Below are positions 16,184 through 23,479 of a DNA stretch of 35,720 bases, in pieces. Positions within the stretch are counted from its first letter, which is position 1; each line of letters starts with the position of its first letter. A model generated the notes under the pieces. That model was not told where the DNA came from and did not search any database. It worked only from the letters and a program-made list of their open reading frames with translations. The position numbers and the translations under genes were made by a program. Source of the DNA: an uncultured Eubacteriales bacterium (GTDB lineage Bacteria; Bacillota; Clostridia; Oscillospirales; Oscillospiraceae); NCBI GenBank assembly GCA_900544405.1, contig UQVA01000020.1:1-35720 (forward strand), read 5' to 3'.

Positions 16184-17125
16184 TTACACCAGTTCGGTGA
16201 TGAACTTCTTCACGGTGGCGATGGCAGCAGGGTGACGCATGATGACAGCGTCAGCGCCGCCGGTCAGGTCGGCTGCGGCGGTAGCGACTTCCATGTCGAT
16301 ACCACGCTCCTCCTGGCTGCCCCATTCGGGCTCGTCCTCTTCGGAAGCGGTGGATTCCTTCACGCCCCAGGTGTCGGGAGACACGGGAGCCATGATGGGC
16401 ATCTGCAGGTCGGCATCGCTCTGGTTCAGAGCGGCGGCACGGACCCGGTCGAAGGTGGAGGCCACATACTCGTAGCCATAGCCCACGGCGGCGGTGCCGA
16501 TGTTCATGACGATGGACTCGGCAGGAACGGTCAGGCCCTTGAGCATGATGTTCAGCTGCTTGGCCAGGTTGATGTCGTCAGCGGTCTCAGCGCCCACCTT
16601 CTGGCCGTAAGCCAGGGCGACGGACGCGCCGACGGTCTTGTAGTCCTCGCTGCGGGCGGAGAGCACCAGGATGTTCTTGCCCTGCAGGGCCTCGGCGACC
16701 TTGCTGAACAGCTCGCCGTCCTTCTCGATGTTCTTGCAGCCCATGACGACGATGGGCATGGTGACGGCCTCGGCAACGGTCTTGGCGTCGGCCACGCAGT
16801 CCTCTACGGAGCGGTTGGCGCCGTTGGGGTCTGCGGACTCAAAGTGCAGGCACAGGAAATCTGCGCCGGGCATGGTCTCGGCCTTCTTGGCGTAATCGAC
16901 CATGGTGGTGCAGCCTTCGTAGAAGCTGCGGATACCCGCTTCCTTCCACTCGTTGGCAGCATCGGAAATTTCCACACCGATCTTGGGTGCGTGCTCAATG
17001 GCCGCATCGAAGGTGTAGAAGGGCAGCACGTTCTGGCCGCCGATGACGATTGCCTTGTCACCGGTGCCCAGGGTCACGGCATTGATCTTGCCGCTGGAGG
17101 GCTGCGTCTTAGGAACGAAAGACAT
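16184..17125 (-). CDS. acsD: Corrinoid iron-sulfur protein small subunit
   Basis: The 313-residue protein matches AcsD/CdhD, the TIM-barrel small subunit that pairs with AcsC to cradle the corrinoid. Recognisable stretches are VTLGTGDKAIVIGGQNVLPFY near residue 17, the ADFLCLHFESADPNG stretch near 88, PIVVMGCKNIEKD near 124, and SIVMNIGTAAVGYGYEY near 203. The length is close to the Moorella subunit. A TAAGGGGGATAACAACA site sits before the ATG, and acsC-acsE follows after 20 bases, so the two heterodimer partners are made together. Confidence 0.95.
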   Translation of the reverse strand: MSFVPKTQPSSGKINAVTLGTGDKAIVIGGQNVLPFYTFDAAIEHAPKIGVEISDAANEWKEAGIRSFYEGCTTMVDYAKKAETMPGADFLCLHFESADPNGANRSVEDCVADAKTVAEAVTMPIVVMGCKNIEKDGELFSKVAEALQGKNILVLSARSEDYKTVGASVALAYGQKVGAETADDINLAKQLNIMLKGLTVPAESIVMNIGTAAVGYGYEYVASTFDRVRAAALNQSDADLQMPIMAPVSPDTWGVKESTASEEDEPEWGSQEERGIDMEVATAAADLTGGADAVIMRHPAAIATVKKFITELV

Positions 17126-17188
17126 TGTTGTTATCCCCCTTATGTTTTTTCGTAATTTATCAGTAAAAAGCCGGAAAGAAAAGCACTT

Positions 17189-17959
17189 TTACAGGCCAAT
17201 GGATTGGAGAATGCCACGCAGAGCCACCTTCACGGGATCGCTGTCCGGCAGCTTGGCGGTAGGCTCCCCGGCACAGTCGCTGCGGAACACAGCGTCGTCC
17301 TGGGGCAGCACGCCAAAGAGCTTGAGACCGTGCTTGTCGATCTCTTCCTTCACGCCGGAATCCAGCACGCCGTCGGGCGCACGGTTGACGATCAGGCCCA
17401 TCTGACCGGGGTTCAGCTTCATCTCGTCGATCATTTCCGCGATCCGGGCCACCGCCTGGATGCCCCGGCGGGAACAGTCGGAAATGAGCAGCATGGTGTC
17501 CACATGGGGCAGCGTACCCCGGGCCACATGCTCCAGACCGGCTTCGTTGTCCATTACCAGATAGCGGTAATTTTTGGCATACTTGTCGATCTGGGTCTTG
17601 AGAACGCCGTTGACGTAGCAATAGCAGCCCTTGCCCTGGGTCCGGCCCATGACAATCATGTCGAAATCGTCCTCTTCAATGAGGGCGTCGCTGAACTTCA
17701 TGTCCGCATAGTCGGCCTTGGTCATGCCGGCGGGGATGGTCCCCTTCAGCTCGGCCTGGGCCATTTCCTCCCGGATGGTGCCCAGTGAAACGCTCTCCTC
17801 CACACCCAGAACTTCGTTCAGGTTGGAGTTTGCGTCTGCGTCCACCACCAGGATGGGTCCCTGCTTCTTCTTGCAGAGGTAGTCCACGATCATGCCGCAG
17901 GTGGTGGTCTTGCCTACGCCGCCTTTACCGGCGACCGCAATGGTATGGGGTGTTGCCAT
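17189..17959 (-). CDS. cooC: CooC/AcsF-type nickel-insertion ATPase
   Basis: This is a 256-residue MinD/ParA-like ATPase with the deviant Walker A GKGGVGKT (residues 11-18) and the metal-binding pair Cys112-Tyr-Cys114 in QGKGCYCY. That is the CxC motif and numbering of CooC1, which binds nickel or zinc between two monomers. Other switch elements are VVDADANSNL and VMDNEAGLEHVARG. Proteins of this group mature the nickel sites of CO dehydrogenase or acetyl-CoA synthase (AcsF). Both are possible; the absence of a CODH gene nearby and the presence of acsB slightly favour ACS maturation. It lies 63 bases upstream of acsD on the same strand. Confidence 0.92.
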   Translation of the reverse strand: MATPHTIAVAGKGGVGKTTTCGMIVDYLCKKKQGPILVVDADANSNLNEVLGVEESVSLGTIREEMAQAELKGTIPAGMTKADYADMKFSDALIEEDDFDMIVMGRTQGKGCYCYVNGVLKTQIDKYAKNYRYLVMDNEAGLEHVARGTLPHVDTMLLISDCSRRGIQAVARIAEMIDEMKLNPGQMGLIVNRAPDGVLDSGVKEEIDKHGLKLFGVLPQDDAVFRSDCAGEPTAKLPDSDPVKVALRGILQSIGL

Positions 17960-17990
17960 AATGATTCTACTCCTTTGGAAAAACCGGAAT

Positions 17991-18025
17991 ACACCTCCAC
18001 CGCCCCGAAGGGCGGGCGGAGGTGT
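17991..18025 (-). terminator. Strong hairpin between metF and cooC
   Basis: ACACCTCC at 17991-17998 pairs with GGAGGTGT at 18018-18025, and a CCGCCC/GGGCGG-type inner stem extends it. On the + strand it runs into TTTTCGG; on the minus strand the T-tract is broken. It could partly stop metF transcripts before the ACS genes or protect the metF 3' end. Confidence 0.55.
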
Positions 18026-18041
18026 TTTCGGTGTTGAATCG

Positions 18042-18998
18042 TCAGATCAGGTCCAGCAGGCCGGCTTCCTTGGCGATCCGGGCCACATCGTCGTACTTGT
18101 TCAGTGCGTACAGATGGATGCCGTTGATGCCGCAGGCACGGTACTCGTCGATCTGGTTGATGGTGTACTCGATACCGGCTTCCTTGAAGGACTGCTTCTT
18201 GCCCTCCACGTCGGCGTCGAAGCAGGCCTCGTCGCCCTTGGCGGTCTTCAGGCCCACGGAGAAGGGGTTCGGGAAGATCCAGTTCTTGGAGATGATCTCG
18301 CACAGCGCACGAGGCATCACGCAGCCGTTGCGGGACAGCGCCATGTTGATGGTGGAAGCCTGGTCCAGGATGGGCATGATACCCACGTCCACCGGCAGCC
18401 AGATGCCTGCGGCACGGATGGCGTCCAGCCAGTAACGGAACTGGTCCATATCCCAGCACAGCTGAGTCATGATGTAGTCGGCGCCGTTGTCCTGCTTCTG
18501 CTTCAGGAAGGAGATGTCAGCCTCCAGGGAGCGGCAGGAGATATGGCCTTCGGGAGAACCGGCCACGGCGATGGTGAACTTGTCACCGAACTCCTGACGG
18601 ACGAACTTCACCAGCTCGGTGGCGTAGTGCAGGTCTCCGCCGGTGCCCTTCCAGCCGAAGGGCAGGTCGCCCCGCAGGGCCAGCATGTGGTTGATGCCGT
18701 GGTCCAGGTAGGTGTTCAGCTGCTCCTTGATGCCTTCCTTGGTGTTGCCCACGCAGGTGAAGTGGGTCACGCCGATGGCCTTGCCGTCCTTGGTGATCTT
18801 GTCCAGGACTTCCAGGTTCTTGCCCACGTTGGTGCCGCCTGCGCCGTAGGTGCAGGAAATGTAGTCGGGATGCAGAGTGTAGAGCTGCTCCAGCACACCG
18901 CCCTCACCGCAGAGCTTTTCCATGCCCACATCGGTCTTGGGGGGGAACACCTCAAAGGAGAATGCGTTGCGCTTTTCCATGATTTCTGCTACGTTCAT
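18042..18998 (-). CDS. metF: Methylenetetrahydrofolate reductase
   Basis: The 318-residue flavoprotein reduces methylene- to methyl-tetrahydrofolate, the methyl donor for the AcsE domain. Family landmarks are the catalytic-Glu stretch SFEVFPPK (residues 14-21), YISCTYGAGG near 47, MLALRGDLP near 105, AVAGSPEGH near 144, and GIHLYALNKYDD near the C-terminus. Acetogenic clostridia often pair MetF with a MetV partner; none is in this window. AGGAGGTAAAAACC precedes the ATG. It is the first gene of the minus-strand Wood-Ljungdahl run, so one promoter may feed metF, cooC, acsD and acsC-acsE. Confidence 0.95.
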   Translation of the reverse strand: MNVAEIMEKRNAFSFEVFPPKTDVGMEKLCGEGGVLEQLYTLHPDYISCTYGAGGTNVGKNLEVLDKITKDGKAIGVTHFTCVGNTKEGIKEQLNTYLDHGINHMLALRGDLPFGWKGTGGDLHYATELVKFVRQEFGDKFTIAVAGSPEGHISCRSLEADISFLKQKQDNGADYIMTQLCWDMDQFRYWLDAIRAAGIWLPVDVGIMPILDQASTINMALSRNGCVMPRALCEIISKNWIFPNPFSVGLKTAKGDEACFDADVEGKKQSFKEAGIEYTINQIDEYRACGINGIHLYALNKYDDVARIAKEAGLLDLI

Positions 18999-19083
18999 TG
19001 GTTTTTACCTCCTATGTATCATGCAGATCTCAATATCTGCTGCATTATTTCAGGGCGCAGCACGCCCATATCGATACAGCATT

Positions 19084-19112
19084 ATCGTAACACAAAACGC
19101 CCATAAATTCAA
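19084..19112 (-). promoter_or_regulatory. Promoter of metF and probably the ACS operon
   Basis: On the minus strand TTGAAT (19107-19112) and TACGAT (19084-19089) are 17 bases apart, giving a leader of about 80 bases. The leader holds two small inverted repeats, GGGCG-N5-CGCCC (19053-19067) and a GCAGAT/ATCTGC pair near 19022-19040, which could be regulator sites or RNA hairpins. Confidence 0.7.
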
Positions 19113-19204
19113 CCACTATTTTTCCCCTTTCCCGAAATTTTTCGCAAAAGCCTATGGTCAATGTAGAGGGAGTGTGGGAAAAGCCGATTCCGCAAGCATC
19201 CCCG

Positions 19205-19530
19205 GCAAATTCTGTAGGGGCGGCGGCATGCTCCGATGCGCACGAATTCCGGGGAGGCTTTCTGTGAGGCGCTGCCTCCCGGCGTGCAGGGGGAGGTGGG
19301 CCACGCTTGCGTGGCTCGGAGGGGATACGGTTGGACAACGTAAAAGTGTACCGACTCATCTGAGGGATGCCTTCCCCTGGGGGAAGGTGGCTGCCCGAAG
19401 GGCAGACGGATGAGGGGCGGTAGGCACGATCGTTTTTGCGTGTAGGGGCGGTGGCATGCCCCGATGCGCTCGAATTCCATATGCAGAAGCAGCAAAGCGT
19501 AAGCCTCCCCTGTGCAGTGGGAGCCTTCAC
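19205..19530. repeat. Cluster of dispersed palindromic repeats
   Basis: At least four modules are packed here: TGTAGGGGCGGCGGCATGC...CGAATTCC (19213-19250), the CCTTCCCCTGGGGGAAGG hairpin (19370-19387) with a CTGCCC/GGGCAG stem and GACGGATGAGGGGCGG (to 19421), the TGTAGGGGCGG module again (19441-19478), and GCAGAAGCAGC...GTAAGCCTCCC. The same modules appear at 13322-13470 and 35668-35720. No credible gene lies between metF's promoter and the marR promoter. Confidence 0.8.
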
Positions 19531-19570
19531 TCTGAGCAACCGGCCCGTGCTTCCGGGAGCGGCTTTTTCA

Positions 19571-19636
19571 ATGTTGACAAATCAACATCTATCTGCTATA
19601 ATCCGAGATGTTGATTCATCATCAAGTCAACATCTC
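19571..19636 (+). promoter_or_regulatory. Consensus promoter of marR-degV with two operator palindromes
   Basis: TTGACA (19574-19579) and TATAAT (19597-19602) are both perfect and 17 bases apart. Operator 1, ATGTTGA-CAAA-TCAACAT (19571-19588), covers the -35 box. Operator 2 has perfect 10-base arms, GAGATGTTGA (19605-19614) and TCAACATCTC (19627-19636), and covers the transcription start. All four half-sites share ATGTTGA. This is a textbook arrangement for tight autorepression by the adjacent MarR protein. Confidence 0.88.
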
Positions 19637-19663
19637 AAATTTGAAAACTTAAGGAGGCGACGT

Positions 19664-20110
19664 ATGCGGAACCGTTTTGAAGAATTTGTGGCCTGTGCGG
19701 TGGAGATCAACCGCTGCATCCAGCGCATCAAGGACCAGGAAATGCAACGCTTCGGCCTCCGCTCCCGACACACCATGTGCCTGTACTTCCTGGGCTGCCA
19801 CCCGGAGGGCCTCAGCGTGGGCGCTCTGGCGGACCTGACCAAGGAGGACAAGGCCGCCGTGTCCCGATGTCTGGGTCAGCTTGCCGAAAAGGGTCTGGCC
19901 CGGTCCGAGGATTCCGGAGGCAAGCGGGCCTACCGGACCCGGCATTTTCTCACCCCGGAGGGGCAGGCCCTGGCCGCCCGCATGAACGAGGCCATTGCCC
20001 AGGCCCTGCAATTCGGCGGCAGCGGACTCAGCGACGAGGCCCGAGAGGCCTATTATGCCGCCGCCGAACAAATCCTGAAAAATCTGAAAGCCTACCTTGT
20101 GGAGGACTGA
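19664..20110 (+). CDS. MarR-family transcriptional regulator, likely autorepressor
   Basis: The 148-residue protein has a helical N-terminus (FEEFVACAVEINRCIQRIKDQEMQRFGL), then the winged helix: LSVGALADLTKEDKAAVSRCLGQLAEKGLAR with recognition helix KAAVSRCLGQL, a wing containing SGGKRAYRTRHFLT, and a C-terminal dimer helix. ATG at 19664 follows AAGGAGGCGACGT. It sits behind a consensus promoter with two matching palindromes and is followed after 6 bases by degV, so it probably represses both. The signal it senses is unknown. Confidence 0.9.
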   Translation: MRNRFEEFVACAVEINRCIQRIKDQEMQRFGLRSRHTMCLYFLGCHPEGLSVGALADLTKEDKAAVSRCLGQLAEKGLARSEDSGGKRAYRTRHFLTPEGQALAARMNEAIAQALQFGGSGLSDEAREAYYAAAEQILKNLKAYLVED

Positions 20111-20116
20111 AATCCT

Positions 20117-20959
20117 ATGGAAAAAATTCGCATTATTACCGACAGCGCCGCCGATCTGGACAATATCCGCCCGGAAGTGACGGTGATTCCCATGAAGATC
20201 AGCTTTGGTTCCGAGACCTATCTGGACGGCGTGAACCTGAGCCATCGGGAATTTTATGAAAAGCTGGTGGAGAGCGACACCCTTCCCGTGACCAGCCTGG
20301 TATCCCCCGGAGAATTCTCCGACGTCTTTGAAAAGGCGGCAGCCGCCGGGGAGAAAATGCTGGTCATCACCATTTCCGGCGACCTGTCCGGCACTTACCA
20401 GAGCGCCCTGCTGGCAGCGGAAGAATATGCCGGCCGCATCCGGGTCATCGACAGCCGTCAGGCCACCGTGGGCGAGCAGGTTGTTGTGGACCGGGCCTTG
20501 CAGCTGATGGACGAAGGGTTGGACCTGGACGCCATTGCAGACCGGCTGGAAGCTGAAAAAGAGGAAATTCACACCATTGGCCTGCTGGACACCCTGGAAT
20601 ACCTGAAAAAAGGCGGCAGAATTTCCAAAACCGTGGCCTTCGTGGGCGGAGCCCTGGCCATCAAGCCGGTGGTGGCCATCGAGGACGGCAAGGTCATCCT
20701 GCTGGGCAAGGCCCGTGGGTCGAAAAACGGCGAAAACTTCCTGATGCGGGAGGCAGAAAAGGCCGGACTGGACTTTTCCCGGCCCGTTTGTTTGGGTTAC
20801 ACCGGTTTTTCCGATGCCATGCTGCAAAAATACATGGAAGACAGCCGCCATTTGTGGGAGGGTCACGAGGACAGTCTGCCCATCTGCACCATCGGGGCCA
20901 CCATTGGCACCCACATCGGCCCCAATGCCATTGCTCTGTCCTTTTTCGAAAAAAAATAA
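20117..20959 (+). CDS. DegV-family fatty-acid-binding protein
   Basis: The 280-residue protein has the DegV (EDD) pattern: RIITDSAADLD at the N-terminus, VIPMKISFGSETYLDG, the SLVSPGEF segment, then ITISGDLSGTYQSA and VIDSRQATVGEQ, and a C-terminal VCLGYTGFSDAM...TIGATIGTHIGPNAIAL. In Gram-positive bacteria these proteins (FakB) bind fatty acids and present them to the FakA kinase; whether this copy does so is inference, since no fakA is nearby. The ATG lies 6 bases after the marR stop, with GGAGG inside the marR 3' end as ribosome-binding site. Confidence 0.93.
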   Translation: MEKIRIITDSAADLDNIRPEVTVIPMKISFGSETYLDGVNLSHREFYEKLVESDTLPVTSLVSPGEFSDVFEKAAAAGEKMLVITISGDLSGTYQSALLAAEEYAGRIRVIDSRQATVGEQVVVDRALQLMDEGLDLDAIADRLEAEKEEIHTIGLLDTLEYLKKGGRISKTVAFVGGALAIKPVVAIEDGKVILLGKARGSKNGENFLMREAEKAGLDFSRPVCLGYTGFSDAMLQKYMEDSRHLWEGHEDSLPICTIGATIGTHIGPNAIALSFFEKK

Positions 20960-21041
20960 GATTTATTCCGAAAAACAGCTCTCCGGGGCGGATATCTTCC
21001 GTTTTGGAAGGACTTTAGACCGTCAAAAAAGCCTCGCAGAG

Positions 21042-21210
21042 TTTGCCGCAACAGCGGCAAATAAAATCAAAATCATTTTCTGCCGGGGCGTGTACCTGGC
21101 AGAAAATACTTCTCAGGCTGCCAGTGTGCGAGTTGTCCGCCTTTGCGGACAAGGAGTGCGCGCAGCAGACTGCAAAAAGCTGGCGGAAAACCCCGAAGGG
21201 ATTTTTCGCC
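21042..21210. other. Array of four strong hairpins in the degV to zinc-ribbon gap
   Basis: The 300-base gap holds no convincing gene but four successive inverted repeats: TTTGCCGC-AACA-GCGGCAAA (21042-21061), ATTTTCTGCC/GGCAGAAAAT (21075-21107), TTGTCCGC-CTTT-GCGGACAA (21133-21152) and GGCGGAAAACCCC/GGGATTTTTCGCC (21182-21210, two mismatches). It could be a structured RNA, a stack of REP-like sequences, or a processed 3' region. I cannot assign it to a known RNA family by eye. Confidence 0.55.
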
Positions 21211-21222
21211 AAACAAAAAGCG

Positions 21223-21246
21223 CCCCCGGAACGGCTGTTCCGGGGG
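21223..21246 (-). terminator. Terminator after the zinc-ribbon gene
   Basis: A 10-bp perfect stem (CCCCCGGAAC against GTTCCGGGGG) has a 4-base loop. On the minus strand it is followed by CGCTTTTTG. It lies 15 bases beyond the zinc-ribbon stop. Confidence 0.85.
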
Positions 21247-21261
21247 TATTCGTTTGGTCAA

Positions 21262-21540
21262 TTAGTTCTGGCCACGCATCTGAGCGAAGCAATCGCTGCA
21301 GTACACGGGACGATCGGACTTGGGCTCGAAGGGAACCTTGGCCTCACCGCCGCAGCGGGCACAGGTAGCGGTGAAGAACTCACGGGGACCACGGGTGCTG
21401 TTCTTGCGAGCGTCACGGCAGGCCTTGCAGCGCTGGGGCTCGTTCTGGAAGCCACGCTCTGCGTAGAATTCCTGTTCACCGGCGGTGAAAACGAATTCCT
21501 TGCCGCACTCTTTGCAAACTAAAGTCTTGTCTTCGTACAT
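21262..21540 (-). CDS. Small protein with two zinc-ribbon motifs
   Basis: The 92-residue protein carries four CxxC pairs: CKEC and CKAC in the first half (TLVCKECGKEF, RCKACRDARK), and CARC and CSDC in the second (ATCARCGGEAKVPF, VYCSDCFAQMR). They form two treble-clef/ribbon units. This fits the 'probable zinc-ribbon' family common in Clostridia; in that family the function is unknown, with RNA or ribosome binding sometimes suggested. A GAGAGGTATTTCAAC site precedes the ATG. A consensus promoter about 105 bases upstream suggests strong expression. Confidence 0.85.
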   Translation of the reverse strand: MYEDKTLVCKECGKEFVFTAGEQEFYAERGFQNEPQRCKACRDARKNSTRGPREFFTATCARCGGEAKVPFEPKSDRPVYCSDCFAQMRGQN

Positions 21541-21645
21541 GTTGAAATACCTCTCCTCGGTTAGTTGATGCCCCGTGAAATCTATCGAGTTGCCCGGATA
21601 TTAACGCAGGGTCGGAATGGTCGGCATTTTGTGCCGTTAATGGTG

Positions 21646-21674
21646 ATTATACACGCCTGATTTCCTTTTGTCAA
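21646..21674 (-). promoter_or_regulatory. Consensus promoter of the zinc-ribbon gene
   Basis: On the minus strand TTGACA (21669-21674) and TATAAT (21646-21651) are both perfect with a 17-base spacer. The leader begins with a folded region at 21601-21640: outer arms TTAACG/CGTTAA and inner CGGCA-TTTT-TGCCG. Confidence 0.88.
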
Positions 21675-21734
21675 TAGTCTATAAAGGAAAATCCGGTTGA
21701 ATTATTCGCTTTGTGCAAAATTCCGACGGTCTTT

Positions 21735-22790
21735 TTACAGGTCCAGAGCCATTTGTTCCGTGGGAACGGTCCCCGGACAGGGGATGTGCAGATGCTCGTA
21801 GGCCAGAGGGGTCACGCAGCGGCCACGGGGGGTCCGGGTCAGGAAGCCCAGCTGCATAAGATAGGGCTCGTACACGTCCTCCAGCGTTACGGCCTCCTCG
21901 CCGATGGTCGCCGCCAGGGTCTCCAGACCCACCGGTCCGCCGGAATAATTGCGGATAATGGCCGTGAGCATCCGCCGGTCGATGTTGTCCAGGCCCAGCT
22001 CGTCCACCTCCAGCCGATGCAAGGCCATCTGGGCGGCTTCCTTGGTGATGGTCCCGTCGCCCATGACCTGGGCAAAATCCCGGACCCGGCGCAGAAACCG
22101 GTTGGCGATCCGGGGGGTGCCCCGGCTCCGGGAGGCGATCTCCATGGCCCCCTTGGGGTCAATGTCCATGCCGAGAATCGTGGCCGACCGGGTGACGATC
22201 TTCGCCAGTTCCTCCGGGGTGTAGAGTTCCAGCCGGAGGCTCACGCCGAACCGGTCCCGCAGGGGGGCGGAAAGCTGCCCGGCCCGTGTGGTCGCACCCA
22301 CCAGGGTGAATTTGGGCAGGTCCAGCCGGATGGAGTTGGCGCTGGGGCCCTTGCCCACAATAATATCAATGGCAAAATCCTCCATGGCCGGGTAGAGAAT
22401 TTCTTCCACCACCCGGTTCAGCCGGTGAATTTCGTCGATAAAGAGGATGTCGCCGGGGTTCAGATTGGTAAGCAAAGCCGCCAGGTCGCCGGGCTTCTCG
22501 ATGGCCGGGCCGGAGGTGATGCGGATGTTTACGCCCATCTCGTTGGCGATGACCCCGGCCAAAGTCGTCTTGCCCAGACCCGGAGGGCCGTAGAGCAGGG
22601 TGTGGTCCAGGGGTTCCATGCGCCGCCGGGCGGCCTCAATATACACGCTCAGGTTGCCCTTGGCCTTTTCCTGACCGGTGTAATCGGAGAGCATTTTGGG
22701 CCGCAGGCCGATTTCGCCCGCATCCTGAGGGGCAAAGGTTGGGGAAATAATGGGGGAATTGTCCAATTCCTGCGAAAATTCCAGACTCAT
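21735..22790 (-). CDS. ruvB: Holliday junction branch migration helicase RuvB
   Basis: The 351-residue AAA+ motor works with RuvA to drive Holliday junctions. Motifs are Walker A GPPGLGKTT (near residue 68), Walker B LFIDEIHRL, sensor 1 GATTRAG, the arginine finger in APLRDRFG, sensor 2 RGTPRIANR, and the C-terminal winged helix with RTPRGR. Its start lies 10 bases after the ruvA stop, with GAGGTCTCT as a modest ribosome-binding site. The order ruvC-ruvA-ruvB is the usual one for Gram-positive anaerobes. Confidence 0.97.
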   Translation of the reverse strand: MSLEFSQELDNSPIISPTFAPQDAGEIGLRPKMLSDYTGQEKAKGNLSVYIEAARRRMEPLDHTLLYGPPGLGKTTLAGVIANEMGVNIRITSGPAIEKPGDLAALLTNLNPGDILFIDEIHRLNRVVEEILYPAMEDFAIDIIVGKGPSANSIRLDLPKFTLVGATTRAGQLSAPLRDRFGVSLRLELYTPEELAKIVTRSATILGMDIDPKGAMEIASRSRGTPRIANRFLRRVRDFAQVMGDGTITKEAAQMALHRLEVDELGLDNIDRRMLTAIIRNYSGGPVGLETLAATIGEEAVTLEDVYEPYLMQLGFLTRTPRGRCVTPLAYEHLHIPCPGTVPTEQMALDL

Positions 22791-22800
22791 AGAGACCTCC

Positions 22801-23400
22801 TCAGAACTTCATGACCATGGCCCGGAGGGCGTAGCGGACCATTTCCTCCGTGGAGGCGTTGGGGTCCACGCCCTTCAGGGCAGCAGAAATTTCGGTGGGA
22901 CCGTAGCCCAGTTCCTGCAATGCGGCGGTGGCAAGCCCCACGGCATTATTGGCAGCCGGTGCGGCCGCCACGGACCCGGCGGAGAAGTCCAGCTCCGAGG
23001 CCCCGCCCAGCTTGTCCTTCAGCTCCAGAATGATGCGCTGGGCGATTTTTTTGCCCACGCCGGGAGCGGCGGTCAGCATCTTTTCGTTGCCGGTCATCAC
23101 GGCCAGGGTGAAATTCTGGGGCCCGCCGGAGGACAGAATGGACAGGGCCGCCTTGGGACCCACGCCGTTGACGTTGGTCAGCAGCTCAAAGCAGCGCTGT
23201 TCCTCCCGGCTCTCGAAGCCGTAAAGGTCGTAGGCGTCCTCCCGGATGGATTCGGTGATGTAAAGCCGGGTATTCTCCCGGAGCTTCAGCTTGGAGGCGG
23301 TGTAGGCGGTGATGCGGCAGCCGTAGCCCACCCCGGCACAGTCGATGACGGCCAGCCCCGGCTCTAAAAGAGCCACCGGCCCGGAGACGTAGTAGATCAT
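22801..23400 (-). CDS. ruvA: Holliday junction DNA-binding subunit RuvA
   Basis: The start at 23400 (MIYYVSGPVALLEPG) is chosen because GAAGGAGGATATCCTA lies just upstream and MI[YF]xxxG is the family's conserved beginning; a longer frame to 23454 runs into repeat sequence. The 199-residue protein has the N-terminal OB domain, two helix-hairpin-helix motifs (LLTNVNGVGPKAALSIL and LTAAPGVGKKIAQRIILELKDK) and a C-terminal RuvB-binding three-helix domain (AALQELGYGPTEISAAL). It forms the tetramer that holds the four-way junction. Confidence 0.96.
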   Translation of the reverse strand: MIYYVSGPVALLEPGLAVIDCAGVGYGCRITAYTASKLKLRENTRLYITESIREDAYDLYGFESREEQRCFELLTNVNGVGPKAALSILSSGGPQNFTLAVMTGNEKMLTAAPGVGKKIAQRIILELKDKLGGASELDFSAGSVAAAPAANNAVGLATAALQELGYGPTEISAALKGVDPNASTEEMVRYALRAMVMKF

Positions 23401-23479
23401 TAGGATATCCTCCTTCGGATAATGTGTGGGGAAATGCAGGGATTTGTGCGTCATCCCTCAGGGAGAAGGCTTTCCCCTC

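Noticed and set aside
13665..16235. Very long open frame on the + strand opposite acsC-acsE, and similar long frames opposite acsB, the ABC exporter genes and RACo
   Set aside because: They are antisense shadows produced by GC-rich codon use, with His/Gly/Gln/Val-rich nonsense proteins and no family motifs; the opposite strand encodes clear enzymes.
13322..19530. The regularly recurring palindromic modules as a CRISPR array
   Set aside because: Copies are scattered over several gaps, are not evenly spaced and have no unique spacers of constant length; no cas gene is present.
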